Shown: positions 50,829 through 59,472 of the stretch, in pieces
Numbering within the stretch: the first letter of the stretch is position 1
Layout: the number at the start of each line of letters is the position of its first letter
Origin: CAIUPE01 sp046091665
GTDB lineage: Bacteria > Pseudomonadota > Alphaproteobacteria > Rhizobiales > Beijerinckiaceae
DNA: 64,000 bases
Assembly (NCBI GenBank): GCA_046091665.1
Contig: JBJTCD010000030.1
Span: 62,001 to 126,000, forward strand
Direction: 5' to 3'
Position numbers and translations under genes: made by a program
The notes under the pieces: model-generated
What the model was told of the DNA's origin: nothing
The model's input: only the letters and a program-made list of their open reading frames with translations
Databases searched by the model: none

Positions 50829-51167
50829 ATGAAAATTGTGATGGCCATCATCAAGCCCTTCAAGCTCGAGGAGGTTCGCGACGCGCTTACCTCTCTCGGT
50901 GTCCATGGACTGACGGTTACGGAGGTCAAAGGTTATGGGCGGCAGAAGGGGCATACAGAAATCTATCGCGGTGCTGAATATGCCGTGAGCTTTCTTCCGA
51001 AACTGAAAATTGAAGTCGCCGTTGCCAGTGAGCTTGTCGGCAAAGTGATCGAAGCGATCACGGGTGCTGCCAAAACCGGGCAAATCGGCGACGGAAAAAT
51101 TTTCGTCGTTCCCATCGAACAAGCGGTCCGCATCCGGACCGGCGAGCGCGACAATGACGCGCTCTGA
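50829..51167 (+). CDS. glnK: PII nitrogen regulatory protein GlnK
   Basis: Trimeric PII signal protein sensing 2-oxoglutarate, ATP/ADP and, through uridylylation, glutamine; it plugs AmtB when nitrogen is plentiful. The 112-residue protein has MKIVMAIIKPFKLEEVRDAL, the T-loop with uridylylation site Tyr51 (YRGAEYAVSFLPK), the B-loop GAAKTGQIGDGKIFV and VRIRTGERDNDAL. It is assigned as GlnK because amtB follows at once and a sigma-54 promoter precedes it; GlnB is the near-identical alternative. Confidence 0.94.
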   Translation: MKIVMAIIKPFKLEEVRDALTSLGVHGLTVTEVKGYGRQKGHTEIYRGAEYAVSFLPKLKIEVAVASELVGKVIEAITGAAKTGQIGDGKIFVVPIEQAVRIRTGERDNDAL

Positions 51168-51192
51168 CATGCGAGCCGCAGGAGCACATCTC

Positions 51193-52662
51193 ATGACTTT
51201 CTCTCGTTCTTCAAAATCACTGCTGGGAGGCGTGGCGCTCGCTATGCTCACTGGCAGTTTGGCCTATGCGGGTGACGCGCCCACACCGAATAAAGGCGAC
51301 ACCGCCTGGATGCTGATTTCAACAGCCTTAGTGCTGATGATGTCGGTACCGGGCCTTGCGCTTTTCTATGGCGGCTTAGTCCGCACGAAAAATATGCTTT
51401 CGGTCATGGCGCAGGTTTTCACCATTGTTGCTTTGGTCGGCATCATCTGGATCGCTTACGGCTATTCACTCGCCTTCACCAATGGTGGTTCAGTGAACCC
51501 CTATATCGGCGGGCTTTCGAAAGCCTTCTTGGCAGGCGTTACGCCGGAATCAACCGTCGCAACATTCTCGAATGGCGTTGTCATTCCTGAGCTTGTTTAT
51601 ATGGCGTTTCAAATGACTTTCGCCATGATCACACCGGCCTTGATCATCGGTGCGATTGCAGAACGTGTGAGATTCTCAGCGCTCATCGTTTTTGTCGTGT
51701 TGTGGGTCACGGTAATTTATTTCCCGATCGCTCATATGGTTTGGTATTGGGCTGGTCCTGATGCGATTGCGGACGCTGCAAAAGCCTTGGCTGCGGCAAC
51801 AGACGATGCGGCTAAGGCTGCGGCACAAGCCAATCTTGATGCGGTAACGGCTGACGCGGGTCTTCTCTTCCAATGGGGCGCGCTTGATTTTGCCGGTGGC
51901 ACAGTCGTGCACATCAATGCCGGTATTGCCGGTTTGGTGGGCGCTTTGATCATTGGCAAGCGTACAGGCTTTGGCAAAGAACTCATGGCCCCGCATTCAC
52001 TCACAATGACCATGATCGGCGCGGCACTTTTGTGGGTCGGTTGGTTCGGCTTCAATGCCGGCTCAAATCTCGAAGCCAATGGCATCACCGCGCTTGCTTT
52101 CGTCAACACGATGGTGGCAACCGCAGCGGCTGCGCTTTCATGGCTCTTTGTCGAGTGGATTGCTAAGGGCAAACCATCACTTCTTGGCCTTGTATCTGGC
52201 GCGGTTGCTGGTCTTGTCGCGGTTACACCGGCGTCCGGTTTTGCCGGTCCGATGGGTTCTGTTGTTCTTGGTCTTGTGGCAGGAGCAGTCTGCTTCTTCT
52301 TCTGCTCGACCGTGAAGAATGCCTTTGGCTATGATGACTCGCTCGATGTCTTCGGTGTCCACTGCATCGGCGGCATCATCGGTGCGATCGGCACGGGCAT
52401 CCTTGTGAGCAAAGGTTTTGGCGGCGTCGGTCTTGTTGATTACATCTCCAATCCCGGTACAGCCGTTGAAGGTGCCTACACCCTCAGCACGCAACTTTGG
52501 ACACAGATCAAAGCCGTGTTGCTCACGCTTGTATGGTCAGGCGTTGGCTCAGCGATTCTCTACAAAATCGTCGATGTGGTGATTGGTCTGCGTGTTCCGG
52601 TTGAACAGGAACGCGAGGGTCTCGACATCGCAAGCCACGGCGAGCGCGCCTATAATTACTGA
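51193..52662 (+). CDS. amtB: Ammonium transporter AmtB
   Basis: Trimeric ammonium channel of the inner membrane. The 489-residue product starts at the ATG at 51193 after AGGAG; the frame is open far upstream, antisense-free but inside glnK. A signal peptide (about 1-27) precedes eleven predicted helices. Conserved pore features include FYGGLVRTKNMLSV, ERVRFSALIVF, the first pore His in VVHINAGIAGLVGAL (His240) and the second in GVHCIGGIIGAIGTG. An Ala-rich insertion of about 35 residues (about 188-224) lies in a periplasmic loop. It lies 25 bases after glnK and its transcript ends at the terminator at 52716. Confidence 0.95.
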   Translation: MTFSRSSKSLLGGVALAMLTGSLAYAGDAPTPNKGDTAWMLISTALVLMMSVPGLALFYGGLVRTKNMLSVMAQVFTIVALVGIIWIAYGYSLAFTNGGSVNPYIGGLSKAFLAGVTPESTVATFSNGVVIPELVYMAFQMTFAMITPALIIGAIAERVRFSALIVFVVLWVTVIYFPIAHMVWYWAGPDAIADAAKALAAATDDAAKAAAQANLDAVTADAGLLFQWGALDFAGGTVVHINAGIAGLVGALIIGKRTGFGKELMAPHSLTMTMIGAALLWVGWFGFNAGSNLEANGITALAFVNTMVATAAAALSWLFVEWIAKGKPSLLGLVSGAVAGLVAVTPASGFAGPMGSVVLGLVAGAVCFFFCSTVKNAFGYDDSLDVFGVHCIGGIIGAIGTGILVSKGFGGVGLVDYISNPGTAVEGAYTLSTQLWTQIKAVLLTLVWSGVGSAILYKIVDVVIGLRVPVEQEREGLDIASHGERAYNY

Positions 52663-52669
52663 TCCTTGT

Positions 52670-52691
52670 CCCGAAGCGTTGTCGCTTCGGG
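52670..52691 (+). other. Stem-loop just after the amtB stop
   Basis: CCCGAAGCG-TTGT-CGCTTCGGG is a perfect 9-bp stem with no T tract. It lies 24 bases before the real terminator and may protect the mRNA 3' end. Confidence 0.55.
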
Positions 52692-52715
52692 AACATAAAC
52701 CTCCCTCAAACTTAA

Positions 52716-52742
52716 GGGGCGGCCTTTTGGCCGCCCTTTTTT
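52716..52742 (+). terminator. Terminator of the glnK-amtB operon
   Basis: GGGCGGCC-TTTT-GGCCGCCC (8-bp stem) followed by six T is a textbook intrinsic terminator. Confidence 0.93.
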
Positions 52743-52758
52743 CGTCATAAGCACGAGG

Positions 52759-52774
52759 TTAATCACGCATTAAC
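52759..52774 (+). promoter_or_regulatory. CtrA box upstream of ftsK
   Basis: TTAATCACGCATTAAC is a perfect TTAA-N7-TTAAC site, 47 bases before the ftsK start. CtrA is the alphaproteobacterial cell-cycle regulator that controls many division genes. Binding is inferred from the match and position. Confidence 0.7.
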
Positions 52775-52821
52775 CCGCGCTCCGCTACTAAAGATGATCC
52801 AAGTCGTTTTGTGGTCAATTC

Positions 52822-55257
52822 ATGCGTCTTTCCCGTTCGCGTCATCTCGAATTCACCGATCTCATCGGTTATGTGCGTGTATTTATCGCCCAAAGAGTGT
52901 CGGAGATTATCGGGATCATCACTCTTGTCGCCGTGATTGCGACATCGATTGCGCTTGTGACATGGTCGGCACAGGATCCTAGCCTTAATCAAGCGATCAA
53001 TCGCCCCGTCAATAATTTCATGGGTCACCCCGGAGCGATTCTCTCTGATATATTGATGCAGCTTTTTGGCTTGGCATCACTCGCGCTCGTTGCTCCCGCA
53101 GGCTTCCTTGGTTTGAAATTGGTGAGTGCAACAAAGATCAATTACATCCGGTGGCGTTTATTCTTTTGGGCTATTGGTGCGCTTTCGACTGCTGCTATTC
53201 TCGGTGCGCTTCCAATCATTGGCTCATGGCCGCTGCCGATTGGTCTGGGGGGCATCGTTGGTGATGCGATCCTCGCTTTCATTGCTTCATTACCTCCGGT
53301 GCAAGGTCTACCGATCAAACCTTTTGCTCTTTTGGCATTTGGCTTGTTTGCGTTGTTTGGTTTGGCCGCAGGATCAGGTGTGAGCTTCGTGCGGAAATCA
53401 ACTTTTGAAGATGAGATCGAGACCAATGAAGAGTGGTCCGAAGAAGATGGCAGCGAAGAAAAACCAAGCCTGATCGATCGCTTCAAAAATCTCTTTGTTC
53501 CTTTCATCATCGTCGCACGCGGAATCGCGAATATATTCAATCGTTTTCGTTCAACGGAAGGCGTTGGCGAACCAACAGGAGATCGTCGTTCAACACGTCG
53601 TGAGCCCGGTTTTGATTATGAGCCCTCAAGCGAGGTTGAACAGGTTGAAGACGAACCTGTCGCTGAACCGCGTCGTCCTCGTGCGCCGGTAAAGGCATCG
53701 AAGCCCAAGAAATCATCCAATCAATTAGAGCTCTACACTTTCCCGCCCGTTGGCTTGCTGACCGAAGCGAAGAAATCCGTTGGGCCTGTCATGTCGAGTG
53801 AGGCACTCGAAGAAAATGCGCGCCAACTTGAAAGTGTGCTTGATGATTTCGGCGTAAAAGGCGATGTCGGTAATGTTCGACCCGGTCCTGTCGTCACGCT
53901 ATATGAGTTAGAGCCAGCACCAGGAATTAAATCTTCACGCGTTGTCGGGCTTGCCGATGACATTGCACGCTCCATGAGCGCTGTATCTGCGCGTGTGGCT
54001 GTTGTACCGGGTCGCAATGCGATTGGTATCGAATTGCCAAATCAAAAGCGCGAGACCGTGTATTTGCGCGAATTGATCAATAATAGGGATTTTGTTGAGA
54101 GCCAAATGAAATTGGCACTCGCGCTTGGAAAGACAATTGGTGGCGAGCCTGTTATTGTTGATCTTGCGCGCATGCCGCATCTGCTTGTCGCTGGTACGAC
54201 AGGCTCGGGTAAATCGGTTGCCATCAATACGATGATCCTATCGCTTCTTTATCGGCTTAAGCCTGAAGAATGCCGTTTGATCATGGTCGATCCGAAAATG
54301 CTTGAGCTTTCAGTCTATGACGGCATTCCGCATCTTCTCACACCGGTTGTCACCGATCCCCGTAAAGCCGTTGTCGCGCTAAAATGGGCGGTCCGTGAGA
54401 TGGAAGAGCGCTACAAAAAAATGTCGAAGCTTGGCGTTCGCAACATTGATGGTTTCAATGCCCGTGTGAGCGAAGCGAAGGCCAAAGGCGAACAAATCAC
54501 GCGCACCGTTCAAACCGGTTTTGATCGCGACACAGGCGAAGCGATTTTTGAAAATGAAGTTATGGAGCTTGAACCACTTCCCTTCATTGTCGTGATCGTT
54601 GACGAAATGGCCGATCTCATGATGGTCGCGGGCAAAGATATTGAAGGGGCGATCCAACGTCTTGCGCAAATGGCGCGTGCTGCAGGCATTCATGTGATCC
54701 TTGCCACGCAACGCCCGTCTGTAGATGTGATCACTGGAACCATCAAAGCCAATTTCCCAACAAGAATCTCATTTCAAGTGACGTCGAAAATCGATAGCCG
54801 CACAATCTTGGGGGAACAAGGCGCTGAGCAACTCTTAGGCCAAGGCGATATGTTGTTCATGGCCGGTGGCGGACGCATCAGCCGCGTTCATGGTCCCTTT
54901 GTATCAGACGGTGAAGTTGAAAAAGTTGTTGCCCATCTAAAATCGCAAGGCCGCCCGAATTATCTCGAAGATGTCACGCGGGAAGATCAAGCCGATGTTG
55001 AAGAGGGCGGAGCTGTCTTTGACAATGGCAGCTTCGGATCAGCAGGGCAGGATCTTTATGATCAGGCTGTTGCGATTGTTCTTCGTGACCGCAAGGCTTC
55101 GACTTCCTATATCCAGAGACGTTTACAGATCGGCTATAATCGCGCGGCATCGATTATGGAGCGTATGGAAGATGAAGGCGTTGTCGGTTCGCCCAATCAC
55201 GCTGGCAAACGCGAGATCCTGATGGAAGCGGGTGGCCATGGCAGCCATGCGGCGTGA
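52822..55257 (+). CDS. ftsK: DNA translocase FtsK
   Basis: Septum-anchored hexameric motor that moves the chromosome terminus and activates XerCD at dif. The 811-residue protein has four membrane helices in the first 185 residues, an acidic/Pro-rich linker (about 190-300), the motor domain with Walker A GTTGSGKS (458-465) and Walker B IVVIVDEMADLMM, and the C-terminal gamma winged helix (about 740-805: YDQAVAIVLRDRKASTSYIQRRLQIGYNRAASIMERMEDEGVV) that reads KOPS sites. ATG start. Its 3' end overlaps lolA by 20 bases. Confidence 0.97.
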   Translation: MRLSRSRHLEFTDLIGYVRVFIAQRVSEIIGIITLVAVIATSIALVTWSAQDPSLNQAINRPVNNFMGHPGAILSDILMQLFGLASLALVAPAGFLGLKLVSATKINYIRWRLFFWAIGALSTAAILGALPIIGSWPLPIGLGGIVGDAILAFIASLPPVQGLPIKPFALLAFGLFALFGLAAGSGVSFVRKSTFEDEIETNEEWSEEDGSEEKPSLIDRFKNLFVPFIIVARGIANIFNRFRSTEGVGEPTGDRRSTRREPGFDYEPSSEVEQVEDEPVAEPRRPRAPVKASKPKKSSNQLELYTFPPVGLLTEAKKSVGPVMSSEALEENARQLESVLDDFGVKGDVGNVRPGPVVTLYELEPAPGIKSSRVVGLADDIARSMSAVSARVAVVPGRNAIGIELPNQKRETVYLRELINNRDFVESQMKLALALGKTIGGEPVIVDLARMPHLLVAGTTGSGKSVAINTMILSLLYRLKPEECRLIMVDPKMLELSVYDGIPHLLTPVVTDPRKAVVALKWAVREMEERYKKMSKLGVRNIDGFNARVSEAKAKGEQITRTVQTGFDRDTGEAIFENEVMELEPLPFIVVIVDEMADLMMVAGKDIEGAIQRLAQMARAAGIHVILATQRPSVDVITGTIKANFPTRISFQVTSKIDSRTILGEQGAEQLLGQGDMLFMAGGGRISRVHGPFVSDGEVEKVVAHLKSQGRPNYLEDVTREDQADVEEGGAVFDNGSFGSAGQDLYDQAVAIVLRDRKASTSYIQRRLQIGYNRAASIMERMEDEGVVGSPNHAGKREILMEAGGHGSHAA

Positions 55258-55999
55258 CGCGCGGCGTCTTGCCGTTGCTTCTCTTATTTTCATCTTATCA
55301 GCGGACCTCGCAGCGGCGGCGCGAAAAATTCCTTTGCCGCCACGGCGGCCACCTGAATTAGGCCAGAGCGTTCCTGTAAACCCTGCACCGCTCAACTTAG
55401 CGCCGAAGGTCAATGAGCCTGTTACAGAGTCTGCTCCAAGCGCGCCGGCACTCGAAGACTTGTCACGCGAAGACTTGATCGTCGAGATCAACAATGCACT
55501 GACGAGTCTCAAACAATTCAGCGCTAAATTTTCTCAAATTGATCAAAGCGGGCAAACCTTCACTGGACAATTGTTAGTATTACGCCCCGGACGTTTACGT
55601 TTTGATTATAATCCACCAAGCGCATTGAAAATCATCGCTGATGGTAACAATGTCGCAGTGATTGACCAAAGACTGGGAACAAAAGACCTTTATTCAATTG
55701 GATTAACACCCCTCAAATTTCTCTTATCGCGCTCGATCGATCTCAACAAAGAGTTTAAACTCGGCGACATACAAATTGAAAAAGACCGCGTGACACTTGA
55801 GGCTGAAGACAAAGCGACTTTTGGCGGAAGTTCGCAAATCGTCCTAAATTTCGATCGTAAAACCCTGCTTTTGAAAGGATGGGCGGTGACCGATCCTCAG
55901 GGCTATTCTGTGACGGTCAAACTGACGCAGATTGACACGAAACATGAGCTTGATCAGATGAATTTCGTGGTACCTGATACGATAACACCCATAAAATAA
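55238..55999 (+). CDS. lolA: Outer-membrane lipoprotein carrier protein LolA
   Basis: Periplasmic chaperone that carries lipoproteins from LolCDE toward the outer membrane. The start is either ATG 55238 (253 residues) or ATG 55247 (250 residues), both inside the end of ftsK. A signal peptide (about 8-30, ending ADLAAAA) and a Pro-rich stretch (about 32-72) precede the LolA fold: LTSLKQFSAKFSQIDQSGQTFTGQLLVLRPGRLRFDYNPP, DQRLGTKDLYSIGLTPLKFLLSR and the ending MNFVVPD. Translation is coupled to ftsK. The Pro-rich N-terminal segment is longer than in E. coli LolA. Confidence 0.92.
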   Translation: MAAMRRDARRLAVASLIFILSADLAAAARKIPLPPRRPPELGQSVPVNPAPLNLAPKVNEPVTESAPSAPALEDLSREDLIVEINNALTSLKQFSAKFSQIDQSGQTFTGQLLVLRPGRLRFDYNPPSALKIIADGNNVAVIDQRLGTKDLYSIGLTPLKFLLSRSIDLNKEFKLGDIQIEKDRVTLEAEDKATFGGSSQIVLNFDRKTLLLKGWAVTDPQGYSVTVKLTQIDTKHELDQMNFVVPDTITPIK

Positions 56000-56086
56000 T
56001 ATTCGATAAGTCGTAAATCAACGACGCTTGATCTTGCGGTATCGTCGCTCTCTCCCTTAGGTCTTAGACAGACAATGGGAGATCTT

Positions 56087-56899
56087 ATGGCCTTCACAAT
56101 CGCGACGTGGAATATCAATTCTGTTAGGCTGCGCTCGGGCCTTGTTCAGAAGTTTCTCAAAGAGAGCAAACCCGATATTCTTTGTCTTCAAGAAACAAAA
56201 TGTCCCGATGATCAATTCCCGCATAGCGATTTCAGAAAATTGGGATATGGCCACATCGCTGTGAGCGGTCAGAAAGGATATCACGGCGTCGCCATTTTAT
56301 CGCGCCTTCCCTTCGCGACGCAGTCCGTCAAACAATTTGCCGGAAAAACCGATTGCCGACACATCAATGTCGAGCTTTCCGATAAAGCAGGACCCGCAAG
56401 TGGCCTGACCATTCATAATTTCTATGTCCCTGCGGGCGGCGATATTCCCGACCCCGAAGCCAATGAAAAATTCGCTCATAAATTGACTTTTCTCGACGAG
56501 ATGAGCCAGTGGGGCAAGAAAGAGAAACCGGCGAAGAAGAAGGCCATTCTTGTTGGTGATCTCAATGTTGCTCCGCTCGAACATGATGTGTGGAGTCATA
56601 AGCAAATGATCGATGTGGTTTCGCACACACCCATCGAATGCAATAAGCTCAACACAGCGATCAAATCTGGGAAATGGGTTGATGCCGTCAGAACATTAAA
56701 GCCTGAACCCGAAAAGCTTTTTACCTGGTGGAGCTATCGCGCGGCCGATTGGGTGGCTTCTAATCGTGGTCGTCGTCTTGATCATATTTGGGTATCAGAG
56801 GATTTGACGGGCAGTTTAAAAAAGACCGATATTCATCGCGATGCACGCGGATGGGAGCGACCATCAGATCATGTGCCTGTCACGATTACGGTCACTTAG
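56087..56899 (+). CDS. xth: Exodeoxyribonuclease III
   Basis: AP endonuclease / 3'-5' exonuclease of base-excision repair. The 270-residue product begins MAFTIATWNINSVRLR at ATG 56087, which has GGGAG placed correctly; an ATG four codons earlier overlaps that ribosome site. Catalytic motifs: LCLQETKC (metal Glu), GDLNVAPLEHDVW (Asp, Asn), WVASNRGRRLDHIWVSEDL and the terminal SDHVPV (His). Its stop overlaps the convergent cyclic-nucleotide-binding gene by four bases. Confidence 0.95.
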   Translation: MAFTIATWNINSVRLRSGLVQKFLKESKPDILCLQETKCPDDQFPHSDFRKLGYGHIAVSGQKGYHGVAILSRLPFATQSVKQFAGKTDCRHINVELSDKAGPASGLTIHNFYVPAGGDIPDPEANEKFAHKLTFLDEMSQWGKKEKPAKKKAILVGDLNVAPLEHDVWSHKQMIDVVSHTPIECNKLNTAIKSGKWVDAVRTLKPEPEKLFTWWSYRAADWVASNRGRRLDHIWVSEDLTGSLKKTDIHRDARGWERPSDHVPVTITVT

Positions 56900-57345
56900 A
56901 CCAGAACTCTCGACTCAAGATTTTGCAAAGCTTGATAGAGCGCCTGCGAGCGAACGGCGATCTGTTCAGCAAGCGCTTTGGCTGACTGCGGATATTCAGA
57001 TAAAAGCCGATGCATCAAAGCGCGCGGCAATACAATCACTTGCGAGTCCATCCGTGCAACAGCATTCACGGGTCTTTCTCCACTCGCAAGAAGCGCGATC
57101 TCACCAATCAATGCTCCCCGCCCAAGGCGTTCAAGATCAGGGTGATCCGCATCGTCGGATAAGGCTATCAATCCGCTCTCAACAACATATCCCCCTGTCG
57201 AGGGACTGCCTTTCGAGAAGAGCTTTTCATCTTCGGCAAGCTTTCGACGCTCAGCGGCAAAAAGAATCATGCGCAATGCACCTTCCGGAAAGACTTTGAA
57301 AAAATCCAGTTGTTGCAGAAGATTTATATCGTCGCTGATGGCCAT
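56896..57345 (-). CDS. Stand-alone cyclic-nucleotide-binding domain protein
   Basis: A 149-residue protein with a Crp/Fnr-type sensor barrel (about 10-120: FFKVFPEGALRMILFAAERR; KGSPSTGGYVVESGLIALSDD) and a phosphate-binding cassette GALIGEIALLASGERPVNAVA that keeps the Glu and Arg needed for cyclic-nucleotide binding. It ends with one helix and has no helix-turn-helix, so it cannot bind DNA in the Crp manner. ATG start, only five bases behind the response-regulator gene, so the two are probably co-transcribed and may act together. Ligand and partner are unknown. Confidence 0.85.
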   Translation of the reverse strand: MAISDDINLLQQLDFFKVFPEGALRMILFAAERRKLAEDEKLFSKGSPSTGGYVVESGLIALSDDADHPDLERLGRGALIGEIALLASGERPVNAVARMDSQVIVLPRALMHRLLSEYPQSAKALAEQIAVRSQALYQALQNLESRVLV

Positions 57346-57350
57346 TTTAC

Positions 57351-58010
57351 TTAAGACTCTTTGACTGCTTCAGCCAATCGATAACCACCTGGCTCGGTGA
57401 TCAATATGGCGGCCTCATCACTATTCGTTTCGATCTTTTGTCTCAATCGATAAATATGCGTTTCAGTCGTATGGGTCGTCACGGATTCATGATAACCCCA
57501 TATATTGGTCAGAAGCTCTTCGCGTGAAACAATCGCGCCACGCGCGCGATGAAGATAACGAAGAATTTCAACTTCTTTATCGGTCAATTTCAATTCATCG
57601 CCTTGATGAGACAACAAATGCCGCGACGCGGGATAAAGCTTGAACGATCCCACCGAAATAAAATAATCAGATCGTGATTGGAAATTTCTGATCAACGCTT
57701 TGATACGTTGAACAAGAAAACTCGATTTGACCGGGAGATTGATTTGCTCGCTCAGTTCTTCACCGCTGAAACCCAGTCCGATCAATGGGGCACGAAATTG
57801 CGTTCCGAGAAGCGCTTTCCACTTCGCGGGATCGGCTTTCGGTAAAATCAATAATGCGTCAATGTAATCAAGCTCGTTTTGATCAAGAGTCTCAACAGAG
57901 AGGTCCAACCCAATCGGTTTGAAATCCGGTTCAGATTCGAGCTGCGTCGCAACAGCCGCGATCTCGGAGGCGTCCGAACCCATAATCAGAATTGATAAAG
58001 GGTGGGGCAT
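57351..58010 (-). CDS. Atypical OmpR/PhoB-type response regulator
   Basis: The 219-residue product (ATG at 58008-58010; a TTG six codons upstream is open) has an N-terminal receiver-like domain (about 1-110) and a C-terminal winged helix (about 118-215: KLTDKEVEILRYLHRARGAIVSREELLTNIWGY; TTHTTETHIYRLRQKIE; TEPGGYRLAE). In the receiver, the expected phospho-acceptor segment reads YIDALLILPKAD, with no Asp at the usual place, and the conserved Lys is followed by Ser-Ser rather than Pro. Phosphorylation-independent action is therefore likely. Divergent from the L,D-transpeptidase gene; no histidine kinase is adjacent. Confidence 0.85.
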   Translation of the reverse strand: MPHPLSILIMGSDASEIAAVATQLESEPDFKPIGLDLSVETLDQNELDYIDALLILPKADPAKWKALLGTQFRAPLIGLGFSGEELSEQINLPVKSSFLVQRIKALIRNFQSRSDYFISVGSFKLYPASRHLLSHQGDELKLTDKEVEILRYLHRARGAIVSREELLTNIWGYHESVTTHTTETHIYRLRQKIETNSDEAAILITEPGGYRLAEAVKES

Positions 58011-58131
58011 GGACTCGTCCAAACTCAAACCGCAAATGAAAATAAATGATTGTATTTCGTTTTCATACGGGTGACCTTTCCTTTAATGATAAAGAAAAGC
58101 AACTTGTTTTAGAAATGAACACCGCTCGTCC

Positions 58132-58647
58132 ATGACAACATTTTTTCTTCGCCGCCATCCAACCGAGCACACTAAGGCTCATCTTGATGGTTGCAGCCTT
58201 GTGCTCCCTTGTGCGATTGGACGCAGCGGCGTGGTTGCGGCAAAGCGCGAAGGTGATGGCGGAACGCCAAGAGCAACACTCAAGATTTTGAACATCTATA
58301 TCCGACGCGACCAATGGCCGAGCCGGGCTTTCCCATTGCCGGTAAAGATGATCCAGAAAGATTACGGCTGGTGTGATGATATAGAATCGCCCCGCTATAA
58401 TCGATTGGTGCAGCTCCCCTTCACCGCGTCACATGAGACGATGTGGCGTGAAGATCCGCTCTATGACATCGTGCTCGAGACGGATTGGAATGCGAGTCCC
58501 GCGATTCGCGGACGTGGCAGTGCGATTTTTATCCATCTCGCAAGACCAGGCTTAAAACCCACCGAAGGATGTCTCGCACTCGGCCGTAAAGATATGATGC
58601 TGTTTCTTTCGCGTCTCACCCGACAAAGCCGCATCGTCATTGGGTGA
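58132..58647 (+). CDS. L,D-transpeptidase (YkuD-domain) family protein
   Basis: A 171-residue YkuD-type protein. The catalytic region is IFIHLARPGLKPTEGCLAL near residues 143-161, with the nucleophile Cys in TEGC; classic L,D-transpeptidases have SHGC. No signal peptide or membrane segment is visible (start MTTFFLRRHPTEHTKAHLDG), so export is unclear. A Pro-containing stretch (WPSRAFPLPVKM) precedes the DYGWCDD segment. Alpha- and betaproteobacterial enzymes of this general kind have been reported to make unusual L,D cross-links. ATG start; divergent from the atypical response regulator. Confidence 0.82.
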   Translation: MTTFFLRRHPTEHTKAHLDGCSLVLPCAIGRSGVVAAKREGDGGTPRATLKILNIYIRRDQWPSRAFPLPVKMIQKDYGWCDDIESPRYNRLVQLPFTASHETMWREDPLYDIVLETDWNASPAIRGRGSAIFIHLARPGLKPTEGCLALGRKDMMLFLSRLTRQSRIVIG

Positions 58648-58664
58648 GACTGGGCGGGGCTCTT

Positions 58665-59345
58665 CTAGCCCCGATGACCGAAAATCGCACTGCCGATGCG
58701 AACATGGGTCGCGCCAAGCTGAATCGCCGCCTCGAAATCGCTGCTCATTCCCATCGAGAGGATTTTCAGCCCATTACGTTCGGCAATTTTGCGAAGAAGC
58801 GCGAAATGAGGCGAAGGCGGCTCGTCCACCGGCGGGATACACATCAAGCCCGATATCTCGAGACCCCATTCCGCGTGGCAGCGTTTTAAGAAGTCATCAG
58901 CCACTTTCGGCGCGACTCCAGCCTTTTGCGGCTCTTCGCCCGTATTGATCTGAACATAGAGTTTTGGCCGCCGATCGGTCTTTTTGAGCTCCTTCGAAAG
59001 CGCCTCGGCAATCGACGGGCGATCGACCGTCTCAATCACATCGAAAAGAGCAATGGCCTCTTTGGCTTTGTTGCTCTGCAAAGGACCGATGAGATGCAAT
59101 TCGACATCGGGAAATCGCGCCTTCAGTTCGGGCCATTTGCCTTGCGATTCTTGGACACGATTTTCGCCAAAGATCCGGTGCCCTGACAAGAGCACGGGTT
59201 CGATGTCTTCAGGCCCAAAGGTTTTTGACACAACCACGAGCGTGACATCCGCCTCTGCTCTGTCTGCATCACGAGCGGCTCTTTGAACCGCGTGGCGGAC
59301 AGAGAGATAGCGGTTCTTGACGTCGTCGGGAGTGGATTGTGTCAT
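58665..59345 (-). CDS. yggS: YggS family pyridoxal phosphate homeostasis protein
   Basis: PLP-binding protein (PLPBP) that buffers vitamin B6 and indirectly affects amino-acid pools; no catalysis is known. The 226-residue product starts at the ATG at 59343-59345; open frame upstream lacks family resemblance. Motifs: the PLP Lys in LVVVSKTFGPEDIEPVL, FGENRVQESQGKWPEL, ELHLIGPLQSNKAKEAIALFD, YVQINTGEEPQKAGV and the phosphate-binding LSMGMSSDFEAAIQLGATHVRIGSAIFG. It converges on the L,D-transpeptidase gene and is divergent from leuS. Confidence 0.95.
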   Translation of the reverse strand: MTQSTPDDVKNRYLSVRHAVQRAARDADRAEADVTLVVVSKTFGPEDIEPVLLSGHRIFGENRVQESQGKWPELKARFPDVELHLIGPLQSNKAKEAIALFDVIETVDRPSIAEALSKELKKTDRRPKLYVQINTGEEPQKAGVAPKVADDFLKRCHAEWGLEISGLMCIPPVDEPPSPHFALLRKIAERNGLKILSMGMSSDFEAAIQLGATHVRIGSAIFGHRG

Positions 59346-59472
59346 GATCAGCCCTTCCCGTTTTTGGGACATTGACCCCAAAGCCCAATCGTGTCCTAGT
59401 CCGCCCAACCCGCGCGAGGCAAGAGTCGGCGCGTTGTTTTTGTATTTTTAAATGAGAACATCCGGATAGATC

